DNA from: CAIYYO01 sp049299895
GTDB lineage: Archaea; Altiarchaeota; Altiarchaeia; IMC4; QMZM01
Assembly: GCA_049299895.1 (NCBI GenBank)
Contig: JBAQYF010000031.1
Location: forward strand, 96,991-160,990
Direction of reading: 5' to 3'
Length of the DNA stretch: 64,000 nt
Shown: piece by piece, positions 17,590 through 25,569 of the stretch
How positions within the stretch are numbered: position 1 is the stretch's first letter
How the letters are laid out: the number at the start of each line of letters is the position of its first letter
The notes under the pieces: model-generated
What the model saw: the letters and a program-made list of their open reading frames with translations, nothing else
Database searches by the model: none
Told to the model about the DNA's origin: nothing
Made by a program: the position numbers and the translations under genes

Positions 17590-18285
17590 CTATTTCTCCA
17601 TTAACTTGATCTTGACTTCGCCGTGCGTCAGGGAATTAAGCTTCGAATAAAACTCGTCCTGCACGCCCGCCGGGATCTCAAGAAGGGACATAAGGTCTCC
17701 CCGGTCCCATTCCTCTTTCTTTACTTCGCCGTATTCGCGCAGTATCCTGTAAGTGTTTCCCGCGTAAGTCGCAGGTATCTTGACCGCCATCTGGACGGTG
17801 TCGAACTTTATGGGTAAGATGGGACGTATCTCTTTTACAACGACGTCGACCTGCTCTTTTGCGCTCTTGAAAGGGTCTATCATCACGCGCGCTTCCTCCA
17901 TCGCAGCGTCTATTCTCGCGGGGGGATTAGGCGCCTTGGTCTGGGGGTTTATCGAGTTGCGCGAGATATAATTGATGATCTGCTTGCGCTTATCATCTAT
18001 CATCTTCTTGCGCTGCTCCGCTGTAAGATGTATTTCTCCTTTGTGTATTATCTTGTCTACGACTGCTGCCAGGTCCGATGAGCCGAAGACTTTCATCAGG
18101 TTCTCATCCGCAGCTTTCTTGCTGGCGGACGCGTCCTTGAATACTTCCTGGACTGCCAGAAGGTCGCCTAACGGAACAGGTGTCCCTTTCTTGTATTCCA
18201 TTGCAAGATCGGGGTCTACGTAGAGTTCAAAGGTCTCTCCTCCCGTTTTGAGGCGGGCGATAATCGCTTTGTCTAGGCTTACCAT
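17590..18285 (-). CDS. SBDS/Sdo1 ribosome maturation protein
   Basis: A 231-residue SBDS homologue. The N-terminal FYSH domain includes the FELYVDPDLAMEYKKG and GDLLAVQEVFKDA blocks; the middle three-helix domain carries the conserved LTAEQRKKMIDDKRKQII stretch; the C-terminal part is ferredoxin-like. In eukaryotes SBDS works with EFL1 to release eIF6 from the 60S subunit; archaeal versions are thought to act on the large subunit similarly. It lies in the conserved exosome operon. Confidence 0.95.
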   Translation of the reverse strand: MVSLDKAIIARLKTGGETFELYVDPDLAMEYKKGTPVPLGDLLAVQEVFKDASASKKAADENLMKVFGSSDLAAVVDKIIHKGEIHLTAEQRKKMIDDKRKQIINYISRNSINPQTKAPNPPARIDAAMEEARVMIDPFKSAKEQVDVVVKEIRPILPIKFDTVQMAVKIPATYAGNTYRILREYGEVKKEEWDRGDLMSLLEIPAGVQDEFYSKLNSLTHGEVKIKLMEK

Positions 18286-18367
18286 TTTTCCTCGGGACTA
18301 GTCCGTTAGAAACACTTTGTCGGACGAAAAAAGAACCACACCGGAGATCCGCAAGATAAAAAGCCTT

Positions 18368-19117
18368 TTATTCGGCCTTGGTTTTCTTGTCGGCTTCCAG
18401 ATCCTTATCCAGCTTCGCGAGGGATTTGCCTATCTCTTCTTTGTCTACTCTCTGATATTTGCTTCCTATTTCGACAGTGATCATCTCAACGTTCTCTTTT
18501 TTTATCTTTTCTTCTGATACTACGTTGAGCCCTCGTAAAGCCAAATCAATGGCGTCGGTCCGGTTCATCCCTTCCTTGTAGTATTTCTCGAATATTTTTT
18601 CAACATCCGCCTTGCCTGTCCCGATGGAGGTGGCGGTGTATTCCGTGAATGCTCCGCTGGGGTCGGTCTCGAATAAGTAGGAGTTCTCGTTTACCCCTGC
18701 AATAAGTAGGGCGGTACCAAAAGGCCTTGCTCCGCCGTATTGAGTATAGTACTGCTTGATGTCGCATATGTCCCTTGTCAGTCCGGAAACGGATATCGGC
18801 TCGGCGTATGCGAGGCGATTCCTCTGCGCTTTGGTTCTCGCTTCCTCGATAAGCCTTCTTGCATCGGCTACGAGACCCGATGCTGCGATACCTATGTGCT
18901 CGTCTATCTGGAAGATCTTTTCGATAGAAGAAGGAACGATAAGTTTCGATGCTATGTTCTTGTCAACCGCTAGCAGCACGCCACCCTTGTAGGTTATGCC
19001 GCAGGCAGTAGTTCCTCTCTTTACAGCTTCACGCGCGTATTCAACTTGAAACAGCCTCCCGTCGGGGCTGAAAACTGTTATGGCTCTGTCATAAGCCGCC
19101 GGACCCATCGGATACAT
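18368..19117 (-). CDS. psmA: 20S proteasome alpha subunit
   Basis: A 249-residue proteasome alpha subunit. The YDRAITVFSPDGRLFQVEYA block is the alpha-type N-terminal signature, and the absence of a propeptide ending in a catalytic threonine rules out the beta type. Seven alpha subunits form the gate rings that dock PAN or other ATPases. The charged C-terminal tail (DKDLEADKKTKAE) is common in archaea. An AGGTGAG Shine-Dalgarno precedes the ATG, and AT-rich TATA-like sequence lies about 30-45 nt upstream, making this the likely first gene of the exosome operon. Confidence 0.96.
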   Translation of the reverse strand: MYPMGPAAYDRAITVFSPDGRLFQVEYAREAVKRGTTACGITYKGGVLLAVDKNIASKLIVPSSIEKIFQIDEHIGIAASGLVADARRLIEEARTKAQRNRLAYAEPISVSGLTRDICDIKQYYTQYGGARPFGTALLIAGVNENSYLFETDPSGAFTEYTATSIGTGKADVEKIFEKYYKEGMNRTDAIDLALRGLNVVSEEKIKKENVEMITVEIGSKYQRVDKEEIGKSLAKLDKDLEADKKTKAE

Positions 19118-19288
19118 TCTTTTCTCACCTAGCGAATAATTTAATAGGATTTATTGCTTAAATAAGGAGGGGAAACCAATTCTTGCAATACTATTCAATA
19201 TAGGACCATGAGGTAATAAGGTGAAAGATTTGGAAAAACATCCCGGGGTAATCAGCCCGGGGAATTGACAGAAAAATCAGCGGGAGAG

Positions 19289-19798
19289 TTATGCGTTACC
19301 GAATATCTTCCTTGCGGTCTCCAGCCTTTCGCGCACTGTCTCGCCGTTCGTCTTCTCGGATACCTGGGTGCCGCCCGAATACTTGAGTATGTCGGACACG
19401 TTCACGGCCACGAGTTCCGCCGCTTTCGAAAGCGACATCCCGCGTGAATACAGACGCGCCCCCAGCTTGATCCTGGCCTTTTTCACGACGTTCCCCTGGA
19501 AGAATCCGTTCTTTTTGTCGAATTGCTTGACGTCTTCCATCAGGCCTTCCAGGTTCCCTGCATTTATCTTCCGGTTGGCGTTCTCAAGTAGTTCACCGAA
19601 CTGGGATTGATAATGCCTTTTCAGGAAAATCTTATGGAAAGAGTAGCTTATTATGCCCACGTTTATCGCATCCGGATTCTGCGTTATGAACGCGATGTCT
19701 GCGCACTGGTCGGACAATTCCCGGAGCAGGTACGGGTTCCTTTTTTCCAGCGCGGAACGCAGTTCCTTTACAACGTCAAGATCGGTATTCTCATTCAT
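19289..19798 (-). CDS. Conserved-looking archaeal protein of unknown function with possible HTH
   Basis: A 169-residue soluble, mostly helical protein I do not recognise with confidence. Residues 1-60 form a helical domain (LDVVKELRSALEKRNPYLLRELSDQ). Near the C-terminus, RLYSRGMSLSKAAELVAVNVSDILKYS (about 115-141) has the spacing of a helix-turn-helix, suggesting DNA or RNA binding. It is transcribed in the same direction as, and just downstream of, the DedA-like gene (13-nt gap) and lies upstream of psmA. The 170 nt between it and psmA hold only AT-rich promoter-like sequence. Confidence 0.7.
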   Translation of the reverse strand: MNENTDLDVVKELRSALEKRNPYLLRELSDQCADIAFITQNPDAINVGIISYSFHKIFLKRHYQSQFGELLENANRKINAGNLEGLMEDVKQFDKKNGFFQGNVVKKARIKLGARLYSRGMSLSKAAELVAVNVSDILKYSGGTQVSEKTNGETVRERLETARKIFGNA

Positions 19799-19811
19799 TC
19801 TGGTTCTGTTA

Positions 19812-20330
19812 TTATATGTGGAGGAGATTTATAAGCCCCGTGGAAACCGCCACAAAAAAAGTGTATTTAATCAATTTAGCGCATAAGACCACTATCACGA
19901 ATTCTTTATAATTCATCTTGGCAAGGCCCGGGATGACAGTCAGGGGATCAACGGGAATGGGCAAAGGGATCGGGGCGGCGAGTATCAAAAAGAGGCCGGG
20001 CCAGCCGTGTTTGTCCATCAGGTGCTTGGCTTTTTTCAGGTTTTCTTCTCCGAGCCTTTTTTCCACAAGCTCCGTTGCGTAGAATCCGATAGCGTAGTTT
20101 ATGGACGTCCCGATCGTTGCGCCTACGGTGGCAACGACCACTATTTGAACGAGGTCCAGTTTAAGCCCCACCATAACGGGAAGGACTGCTTCGACCGAGA
20201 AGGGGATGAATATCGTCGAGCCGAGGATCGAGGAAATAAACAGCCCTGCGAGCCCGTAGTGCACTATCAGAGACGTCATCCAGCCTATAACGTCATGGAA
20301 CATACCGGGTGGGTGCTCAATTGGGGGCAT
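19812..20330 (-). CDS. DedA/VTT-domain membrane protein
   Basis: The start at 20330 (MPPIEHPPGMFHDVIGW) gives 172 residues; the longer reading frame runs across the divergent dys gene and is rejected. The protein has VTT/DedA features: a hydrophobic helix (HYGLAGLFISSILGSTIFIPFSVEAVLPVMVG), a small-residue-rich helix ATVGATIGTSINYAIGFY, and the re-entrant loop region LAAPIPLPIPVDPLTVIPGLAKMN with its conserved prolines and a G-x-x-x-M. DedA-family proteins are implicated in lipid scrambling or undecaprenyl phosphate transport. It is shorter than many DedA proteins but covers the core. Confidence 0.75.
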   Translation of the reverse strand: MPPIEHPPGMFHDVIGWMTSLIVHYGLAGLFISSILGSTIFIPFSVEAVLPVMVGLKLDLVQIVVVATVGATIGTSINYAIGFYATELVEKRLGEENLKKAKHLMDKHGWPGLFLILAAPIPLPIPVDPLTVIPGLAKMNYKEFVIVVLCAKLIKYTFFVAVSTGLINLLHI

Positions 20331-20376
20331 GATATAATTTATCGATATACGCCCATAAAATATAGATACCTGGAAA
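20331..20376. promoter_or_regulatory. Divergent promoter region between DedA-like gene and dys
   Basis: Only 46 nt separate the two start codons. The spacer is AT-rich, with a TATA-like GATATAATTTAT next to the DedA start (20331-20342) and CATAAAATATAG nearer dys (about 20354-20365). The first could serve dys with a short 5' UTR. TATA assignments are by eye, without BRE confirmation. Confidence 0.4.
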
Positions 20377-21312
20377 ATGGAGCCGATAAAAGACTTTAAA
20401 CGCCCTACGGGCAACGTGGACGAACTGGTCAAAGGGATGTATGATTCCGGGGGATTCACCGCAAAGAACCTCGGCATCGGGACAAACATCCTTGAGAGAA
20501 TGGAGAAGGACGAATGCACACGCTTCCTGTCTTTTCCGGCGTGCATCATATCCACGGGAACGCGCGGGGTCATAAAAGAGCTTGTTAAAGAGAAACTGTT
20601 CGACGTTGTGATCACGACCTGCGGAACGCTGGACCACGATCTTGCGCGCCTATGGAAAGATTATTACCACGGAGACTTCGCATTAGACGACAAAGTGCTC
20701 CACAAGAAAGGAGTAAACAGACTGGGCAACATTCTCATACCGAACGAATGCTACGGCGAGATCCTTGAAAAGAAGCTTCAACCGATGATCGAAGAGCTAT
20801 ACAAGGAAAAGAAGGAATGGTCCGGCCACGAACTCATCTGGAAGATAGGCGAGAAACTGGAGAAAGACAAAAGAAAGGATGAATCCATAATCTACTGGTG
20901 CTACAAGAACAAGATACCTGTCATGGTGCCGGGGATATTCGACGGCGCATTCGGCTCACAACTGTGGCTGTTCTGGCAGCAGCACCGCGACTTCAAGATA
21001 AATTTATTCCAGGACGAACAGGCGCTCTCAGACGTCGTATTCGACGCGAAAAAGGCGGGGGCGCTCATGATCGGAGGCGGGATCTCGAAGCATCACACGA
21101 TATGGTGGAACCAGTTCAGGGACGGCCTGGACTATGCTGTTTACATAACTACTGCGACTCAATACGACGGAAGCCTATCCGGCGCGCGCCTGCAGGAAGC
21201 GATATCCTGGGGCAAGATAAAAGAAGAGGCAAGCCAGGTGACGATAGACGGCGACGCGACGGTGATCCTTCCGTTGATGGCGGCGGCGTTGTTTGAGAGA
21301 TTGAAAAAGTAG
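20377..21312 (+). CDS. dys: Deoxyhypusine synthase
   Basis: A 311-residue deoxyhypusine synthase. It transfers the aminobutyl group of spermidine to one lysine of aIF5A using NAD. The catalytic lysine is Lys238 in GGGISKHHTIWWNQF; the NAD-binding STGTRG (about 60-64), TTCGTLDHDLAR (80-91) and PVMVPGIFDGAFGSQ (181-195) motifs are all present. Length fits archaeal members. This is an essential archaeal/eukaryal function and a clear domain marker. Confidence 0.96.
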   Translation: MEPIKDFKRPTGNVDELVKGMYDSGGFTAKNLGIGTNILERMEKDECTRFLSFPACIISTGTRGVIKELVKEKLFDVVITTCGTLDHDLARLWKDYYHGDFALDDKVLHKKGVNRLGNILIPNECYGEILEKKLQPMIEELYKEKKEWSGHELIWKIGEKLEKDKRKDESIIYWCYKNKIPVMVPGIFDGAFGSQLWLFWQQHRDFKINLFQDEQALSDVVFDAKKAGALMIGGGISKHHTIWWNQFRDGLDYAVYITTATQYDGSLSGARLQEAISWGKIKEEASQVTIDGDATVILPLMAAALFERLKK

Positions 21313-21324
21313 AGAATTAATTCT

Positions 21325-21750
21325 CTAATGAACCAAACCGGGAAAAAAATACGTCGCTATTATCAGGTACAGGAGTAGCGCAGATCGTATCGACATAATA
21401 TATATCTTCTTTCCTCTCAGTATCTGTATGTTTATCGCGGTATTCGCTATTGGGAGGAGCAGTATTATCGGGCTTATCGACCATGCGAAGTATCCGAATA
21501 TTATGTATTCGCTCATCCTGTCCGCCGCCCAGTCCATGAGTTCGCCTACTTTTGATTCCAGTTTCTTTGCCCTTGCGACCGCGCCGTCCAATAAATCGAG
21601 GAGCGTTGCCGCGAGGATCGCAGCTATCGGATTGTATAACACGAATAGGGAGGCTACGACTGAGAGGCCGGATATCTGGCTGGGGGTTAACGGCAGGTTT
21701 ATAGCAAGGTGCTTTCTTGCCTTCTTGAATGATTCTATAGGATTATCCAT
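21325..21750 (-). CDS. CDP-alcohol phosphatidyltransferase family protein
   Basis: A 141-residue membrane protein with an exact CDP-alcohol phosphotransferase signature: D-G-x2-A-R-x8-G-x3-D-x3-D, seen as LLDGAVARAKKLESKVGELMD followed by WAAD. The four aspartates hold two metal ions. Such enzymes attach serine, glycerol-phosphate or inositol-phosphate to CDP-archaeol, or transfer other phospho-alcohols. At 141 residues it is short (family usually 170-200) but the catalytic core and about four helices are present. It overlaps the next upstream gene by 16 nt. Confidence 0.85.
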   Translation of the reverse strand: MDNPIESFKKARKHLAINLPLTPSQISGLSVVASLFVLYNPIAAILAATLLDLLDGAVARAKKLESKVGELMDWAADRMSEYIIFGYFAWSISPIILLLPIANTAINIQILRGKKIYIMSIRSALLLYLIIATYFFPGLVH

Positions 21751-22163
21751 AACAGGAGTCCTCCGGTGAATAATATGTCCGCTATTATCATGTTCTTCAT
21801 GGATTTTGGATAGAGCGAGAAATGCATTATCGTTTTATTGAAAGGATAGAAGGGGCGCGTCGGCCTTGTTAAAAAGTCGAGGAGGTAGTGAGCCAGTAGC
21901 GGGAAGAACATTACTGCGAAATTTCCGTATGCGTATGACAGGAGCATGATCGCTGCGCTGAATAATGCCAGCCCGTATAGCTCGTGGAAGCGGGAGCGGG
22001 ATTCCGTGCCGTATCTTCCGGTGCGTATGGCCCGCATCGTGTGGCTCAGGTGGTCGAGGTCGGGGATCAGGCCGAATAGCACTCCCAGGAGTATCAGGTT
22101 AGGGTCCGCTGTCAGGCTGCATGCCACCAGATACGATGCTAGTATGTGCGCTGCGAGATTCAT
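21735..22163 (-). CDS. YdjM-like (DUF457) membrane-bound metal-dependent hydrolase
   Basis: A 142-residue membrane protein matching the YdjM/LexA-regulated inner-membrane hydrolase family (PF04307). Typical motifs are an N-terminal AAHILASYL histidine, GLIPDLDHLSH with the metal-binding D-x-D-H, the central FHELYG histidine/glutamate, and HYLLDFLTRP. Four membrane helices are apparent. Substrate unknown. It overlaps the CDP-alcohol transferase gene and starts 4 nt after mscS stops, so the three are probably co-transcribed. Confidence 0.82.
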   Translation of the reverse strand: MNLAAHILASYLVACSLTADPNLILLGVLFGLIPDLDHLSHTMRAIRTGRYGTESRSRFHELYGLALFSAAIMLLSYAYGNFAVMFFPLLAHYLLDFLTRPTRPFYPFNKTIMHFSLYPKSMKNMIIADILFTGGLLLWIIL

Positions 22164-22166
22164 CGT

Positions 22167-23261
22167 TTATTCCTTTTTCAGGTATATTGTTTGGGTGGGG
22201 AATGGTATCTCTATTTTCTCCCTGTTCAGGGCGTTGTATACGCCGGTGTTGAGTTCGTCGGTTATTTTGAGCTGGTCTTTGAAGCTCTCTATCCATGCTA
22301 CCAGTAAGAAATTCAGGCTGGAGTCTGCGAATTCTTTGAAGAACACCTGGGGTTCAGGGTCTTTTAGGACTGAACTGCTTTTCATGGCTACGTCCATGAC
22401 TGTTTTTTTGACTTTTTCAACGTCTGAACCGTAGGCTACGCCGAAGTTGATCATGACTTTCAGCCTGGAATCAGGAAGAGCGTAATTCGTCACTTCGTTT
22501 ATGACGACTTTTTCGTTGGGTATTATGACGAATGTGTGGTCCGGGGTCTGTATCTTTGTCGTTCTCAGGCCTATGTCCACTACTTCGCCGCTAAATGAAC
22601 CAACCTGTATGCGGTCTCCCCGCGCAAAGGGGCGGTCTACCAGGATGAAGAAACCTGCCATCAGGTTTGAGAGGGTGTCTTTTGCCGCAAAACCTATCGC
22701 GATACCTGCTATCCCCAGGCTTGCGACAAGGGGTGTTATCTCTATTCCCAGTTGCGAGAGAATGATCATGACTCCAAGAGCGTATATCCCGAATTTTACC
22801 AGCTTTGACAGGAAGGGTATTGCTTCATCGTCCAGGGTGCTTTCGGTCTTTGAGGCTATCCGGCCCCCCAGTTCATTGATCAGTATGCTCGCGATCCCTG
22901 CCGTTACATAAGCAATGATGGATATGAACAGTATCGTTACCCCTTTAGTGAAATAGGCCATATATGGGCTTCCCTGGAGCAGGTAATCTGCCGCTATTTG
23001 CACGCCCAGGAGGATTATGGCATAATATATGGGTTTATGTATCAATTCAAGTATCAGGTCGTCTGCCCTGGTCTCGGTTTTCTCCGCGATCTTTTTAAAG
23101 TATTTCTCAACAAAGAAAAAGACAATCTTTGCCGCTATGACTGATGAAAGAACGATTAAAACGGCTATAAGCAGGTTTTTGAAGGGAATAAGAGATTCCG
23201 GGAGATAACCAGTCATGCTTTGATCTATGATCTCTGCTATTTTGATAGTCTCATTAGTCAT
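22167..23261 (-). CDS. mscS: MscS-family small-conductance mechanosensitive channel
   Basis: A 364-residue MscS-like channel. Several N-terminal helices lead to the pore-lining TM3 and beta-domain signature: GIAGIAIGFAAKDTLSNLMAG then FILVDRPFARGDRIQVG (about residues 190-230), followed by the cytoplasmic alpha-beta domain with PNEKVVINEVTNYALPDSR. The channel opens on hypo-osmotic shock. It is transcribed away from the winged-helix gene at 23499 across a 237-nt spacer rich in palindromes. Confidence 0.93.
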   Translation of the reverse strand: MTNETIKIAEIIDQSMTGYLPESLIPFKNLLIAVLIVLSSVIAAKIVFFFVEKYFKKIAEKTETRADDLILELIHKPIYYAIILLGVQIAADYLLQGSPYMAYFTKGVTILFISIIAYVTAGIASILINELGGRIASKTESTLDDEAIPFLSKLVKFGIYALGVMIILSQLGIEITPLVASLGIAGIAIGFAAKDTLSNLMAGFFILVDRPFARGDRIQVGSFSGEVVDIGLRTTKIQTPDHTFVIIPNEKVVINEVTNYALPDSRLKVMINFGVAYGSDVEKVKKTVMDVAMKSSSVLKDPEPQVFFKEFADSSLNFLLVAWIESFKDQLKITDELNTGVYNALNREKIEIPFPTQTIYLKKE

Positions 23262-23400
23262 GATATCTATTAGGTTTAGGGGTTTTTAAGGTTTCCGCAG
23301 GGATGAATCACACTAGTCGCAAAAAAAGCCATATTAGCGTCGATTAGTCAGGATTTACCAGGCTTTTAACCTGATAGAATCATGGATGGAAACGAAAGGT

Positions 23401-23450
23401 ATTTATATGAGTCATGACTAAATCATAACTATCAAAAAATTATCATAGTT
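23401..23450. promoter_or_regulatory. TATA box with two palindromic operator candidates
   Basis: In the spacer between mscS and the winged-helix gene, an ATTTATATGA TATA-like box (23401-23410) is followed at once by a perfect 10-bp palindrome AGTCATGACT (23410-23419), then by the inverted repeat AACTAT (23427-23432) / ATAGTT (23445-23450). The position beside the TATA box suits a repressor site, and the adjacent winged-helix protein is an obvious candidate binder. The same 10-mer recurs at 24297-24306. Confidence 0.45.
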
Positions 23451-23498
23451 TATCCAAGACAGACCCGCAGTTTAATCATGACATCGGGGGAATAAATC

Positions 23499-23975
23499 AT
23501 GAAACAACAAGATTCATACAGCGACGAATTCGACCAGCTCACGGGCGAGATATCGGACGTAGTAGAGGAAATACCCGATCCAGTCGTCGTAGGAAAGCTC
23601 CTATACAACATAGCCTCAGAAAAGAAGAGCTATAACCTTGTCGTAAAGGACATAAACGCCAAATTCGACCAGTTAGGCGAAAAACTCGACAGGATCGCGA
23701 CCCTCCTTGAGAAGATGAGCGAGAAGAAGGAAGCAGTCGTGACTGAAAGAAGAGCAGAAAGCATAGAGATATCAGACAGAGACAAAGAGATACTCGACTT
23801 CGTCAAAGCCAGGAAAAGAGTCTGCGCGGACGACGTACAAGACAGGTTCCAGTATAAGGGCAGGAACGCTGCGAGCGCGAGGCTCCACAGGCTGTACAGG
23901 GACAAGGTACTGGAAAAAGTGCACGCAGGAAGAAACGTATACTACACGATAAGAAATCAGGACCAACCGGCATAA
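23499..23975 (+). CDS. Winged-helix DNA-binding protein with N-terminal coiled coil
   Basis: A 158-residue cytoplasmic protein. Residues 1-50 are acidic, 50-85 form a coiled coil (INAKFDQLGEKLDRIATLLEKM), and 90-150 are a winged helix: ISDRDKEILDFVKARKRVCADDV (helices 1-2), FQYKGRNAASARLHRLYRDKVLEKV (recognition helix and turn) and a wing ending HAGRNVYYTIR. The coiled coil probably dimerises it. A GGGGGA run precedes the ATG. It is flanked by AGTCATGACT palindromes and followed by the hairpin array, so autoregulation is plausible. I cannot name a specific family. Confidence 0.75.
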   Translation: MKQQDSYSDEFDQLTGEISDVVEEIPDPVVVGKLLYNIASEKKSYNLVVKDINAKFDQLGEKLDRIATLLEKMSEKKEAVVTERRAESIEISDRDKEILDFVKARKRVCADDVQDRFQYKGRNAASARLHRLYRDKVLEKVHAGRNVYYTIRNQDQPA

Positions 23976-23981
23976 TTACAT

Positions 23982-24199
23982 TCAACCAACCACCTCCATC
24001 ATGCTCCCCCGAAAGGGGGACTTGATGGTTATGATCAACCAACCACCTCCATTCCAACAATGCCCCCCGACAAGGGGGGCATGGAATGGTAAAAATCAAC
24101 CAACCACCTCCATCATACTCCCCCGAAAGGGGGCATGATGGTTATGATCAACCAACCTCCTTCATTCTCTTCCCCATGCAGGGAAGAAATGGTAATCTT
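23982..24199 (+). repeat. Array of four hairpin repeats with covarying stems
   Basis: Four units start with TCAACCAACC at 23982, 24035, 24096 and 24148 (spacing 53, 61, 52). The linker TCAACCAACCACCTCCAT is almost invariant in units 1-3 and shortened in unit 4. Each is followed by a hairpin ending in ATGGT. Stems: unit 1 CCATCA/TGATGG with CCCCC-GAAA-GGGGG; unit 2 CCATTCC/GGAATGG with TGCCCCCC/GGGGGGCA; unit 3 CCATCAT/ATGATGG with CCCCC-GAAA-GGGGG; unit 4 CATT/AATG with TCTTCCC/GGGAAGA. Sequences differ but pairing is kept, so the structure is selected. The rest of the 356-nt gene-free stretch (24200-24331) shows only the palindrome listed next. Confidence 0.8.
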
Positions 24200-24295
24200 T
24201 CTGAGAATAATTCTTTTCTGGATGATGCCCACGGGGCGATAAAATAACGTAGTCGCAGCAATTCGGTTTATATTAAACAGAGCGTATTAAAGAAT

Positions 24296-24307
24296 CAGTC
24301 ATGACTG
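24296..24307. promoter_or_regulatory. 12-bp palindrome CAGTCATGACTG
   Basis: A perfect 12-bp palindrome in the gap after the hairpin array, 25 nt beyond the 3' end of ftsY. Its inner 10 bases equal the palindrome at 23410-23419 next to the TATA box of the winged-helix gene. Two copies of one operator-like site flanking a DNA-binding protein gene suggest a regulatory pair, though chance cannot be excluded. Confidence 0.35.
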
Positions 24308-24331
24308 GTGCGCCGACAGAAGAACGCATAC

Positions 24332-25549
24332 TCAGTCAACTATCTGCGACACGAACCATTCCCGGTCGAACTTCTTCAGGTCTTCGTATTTCTGCCCCAT
24401 CCCAACGTAGATAACGGGCTTGTTCGTCACATGGGATATCGACAGAGCCGCCCCGCCCTTTGCGTCCGCGTCCATCTTCGTGAGTATGATCGCGTCTATT
24501 CCTATCTCACTGTTGAATTTCTCGGCTTGATCCAAGGCGTCGTTTCCTGTGAGGGAGTCGCCGATGAATATCTTTAAGTCCGGTTTGTTTACGCGGACGA
24601 TCTTTTTCATCTCGTCCATCAGGTTCACGTTCGTCTGCATCCTCCCTGCGGTGTCTGCGAGGACGACGTCTACGTTCCGGGCTTTTGCATGGGCCACTGC
24701 GTCGAACATGACTGCTGCGGCGTCGCCCGTCTTCTGGTGTTTTATGAGTTTTACCCCTACTGAGTCGGCGTGTTTTTCTATCTGTTCTATCGCGCCTGCC
24801 CGGAATGTGTCCCCTGCTGCAAGCACGACGGAAAAGCCGTTGTTCATCAGCATCCTTGCCATCTTTGCTATCGTCGTGGTCTTGCCTGTTCCGTTGACCC
24901 CGAAGAACACTATCTTGTAGGGCTTTTCCCCTTCGCGTATGGATCCAAGGAGGTCCACTTCATTGTCGGGTGTGAGAACGTCTATGAGCGTCTTTTTGAT
25001 AGAGACCTTGATGTAGTGGTCGAGGCTGTCTTTGTCTATGTCCCGGTTCAAGAGGCGTTCTCTGAGGTCCCGGAGTATTGCTTCCGAAGTCTCCATCGCC
25101 ACGTCGTTTTCGAGGAGGTCCATCTGCAGTTCTGTGAGCACGCCGTCCAGGTCTTTCTCGTTCAGCCTGATGGTTTTACGGAATATCCCTTTTATCTGGG
25201 TGATGGTGGAAAGCTTTACGCCCCCCTTATCGCCTGAGTCGCGCGAGGGAACGTCTTTTCTGTCCCATGCCTCCTGGATGGCATCAATCTTCTGTATCTC
25301 CCGGACCGCGGAATGTTTCTCTTTAACTGTCTCAGCGTCGGTTTTGACCGTTTCGTCCTGTATCCTGGACCTGGGAATCTCTTCCTTTTTGTCTACTTTG
25401 AAGTAGTCTTCTCCGGGTTCCCGGCTGACAGGCCTTGCCTCCTCGCGGGGGACCGTAACCTGCGCCGAGAGTTCCTGGAACTCCTTTTCCGCTACTTCCT
25501 CGGTCTTGCCGATGAATTTATTTATTTTGTCCTTAAGAGACTTGAACAT
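24332..25549 (-). CDS. ftsY: Signal recognition particle receptor FtsY
   Basis: A 405-residue SRP GTPase. Residues 1-110 form a long charged, probably membrane-associating N-terminal A region; 113-200 are the helical N domain; the G domain starts near 210 with the P-loop GVNGTGKT (217-224), then AAGDTFRAGAIEQ, ADTAGRMQTN, TKMDADAKGG and the closing YVGMGQKYEDL. TAGRMQTN and the long acidic N-terminus separate it from SRP54, which would also carry an M domain. It docks SRP-ribosome complexes at the membrane. It lies downstream of pfdA, as in many archaea. Confidence 0.96.
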   Translation of the reverse strand: MFKSLKDKINKFIGKTEEVAEKEFQELSAQVTVPREEARPVSREPGEDYFKVDKKEEIPRSRIQDETVKTDAETVKEKHSAVREIQKIDAIQEAWDRKDVPSRDSGDKGGVKLSTITQIKGIFRKTIRLNEKDLDGVLTELQMDLLENDVAMETSEAILRDLRERLLNRDIDKDSLDHYIKVSIKKTLIDVLTPDNEVDLLGSIREGEKPYKIVFFGVNGTGKTTTIAKMARMLMNNGFSVVLAAGDTFRAGAIEQIEKHADSVGVKLIKHQKTGDAAAVMFDAVAHAKARNVDVVLADTAGRMQTNVNLMDEMKKIVRVNKPDLKIFIGDSLTGNDALDQAEKFNSEIGIDAIILTKMDADAKGGAALSISHVTNKPVIYVGMGQKYEDLKKFDREWFVSQIVD

Positions 25550-25569
25550 TTTTCACTGTTACTTTTCTC

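Noticed and set aside
23982..24199. CRISPR array
   Set aside because: Units differ within the hairpin and have no separate unique spacers of constant length; no cas genes are nearby.
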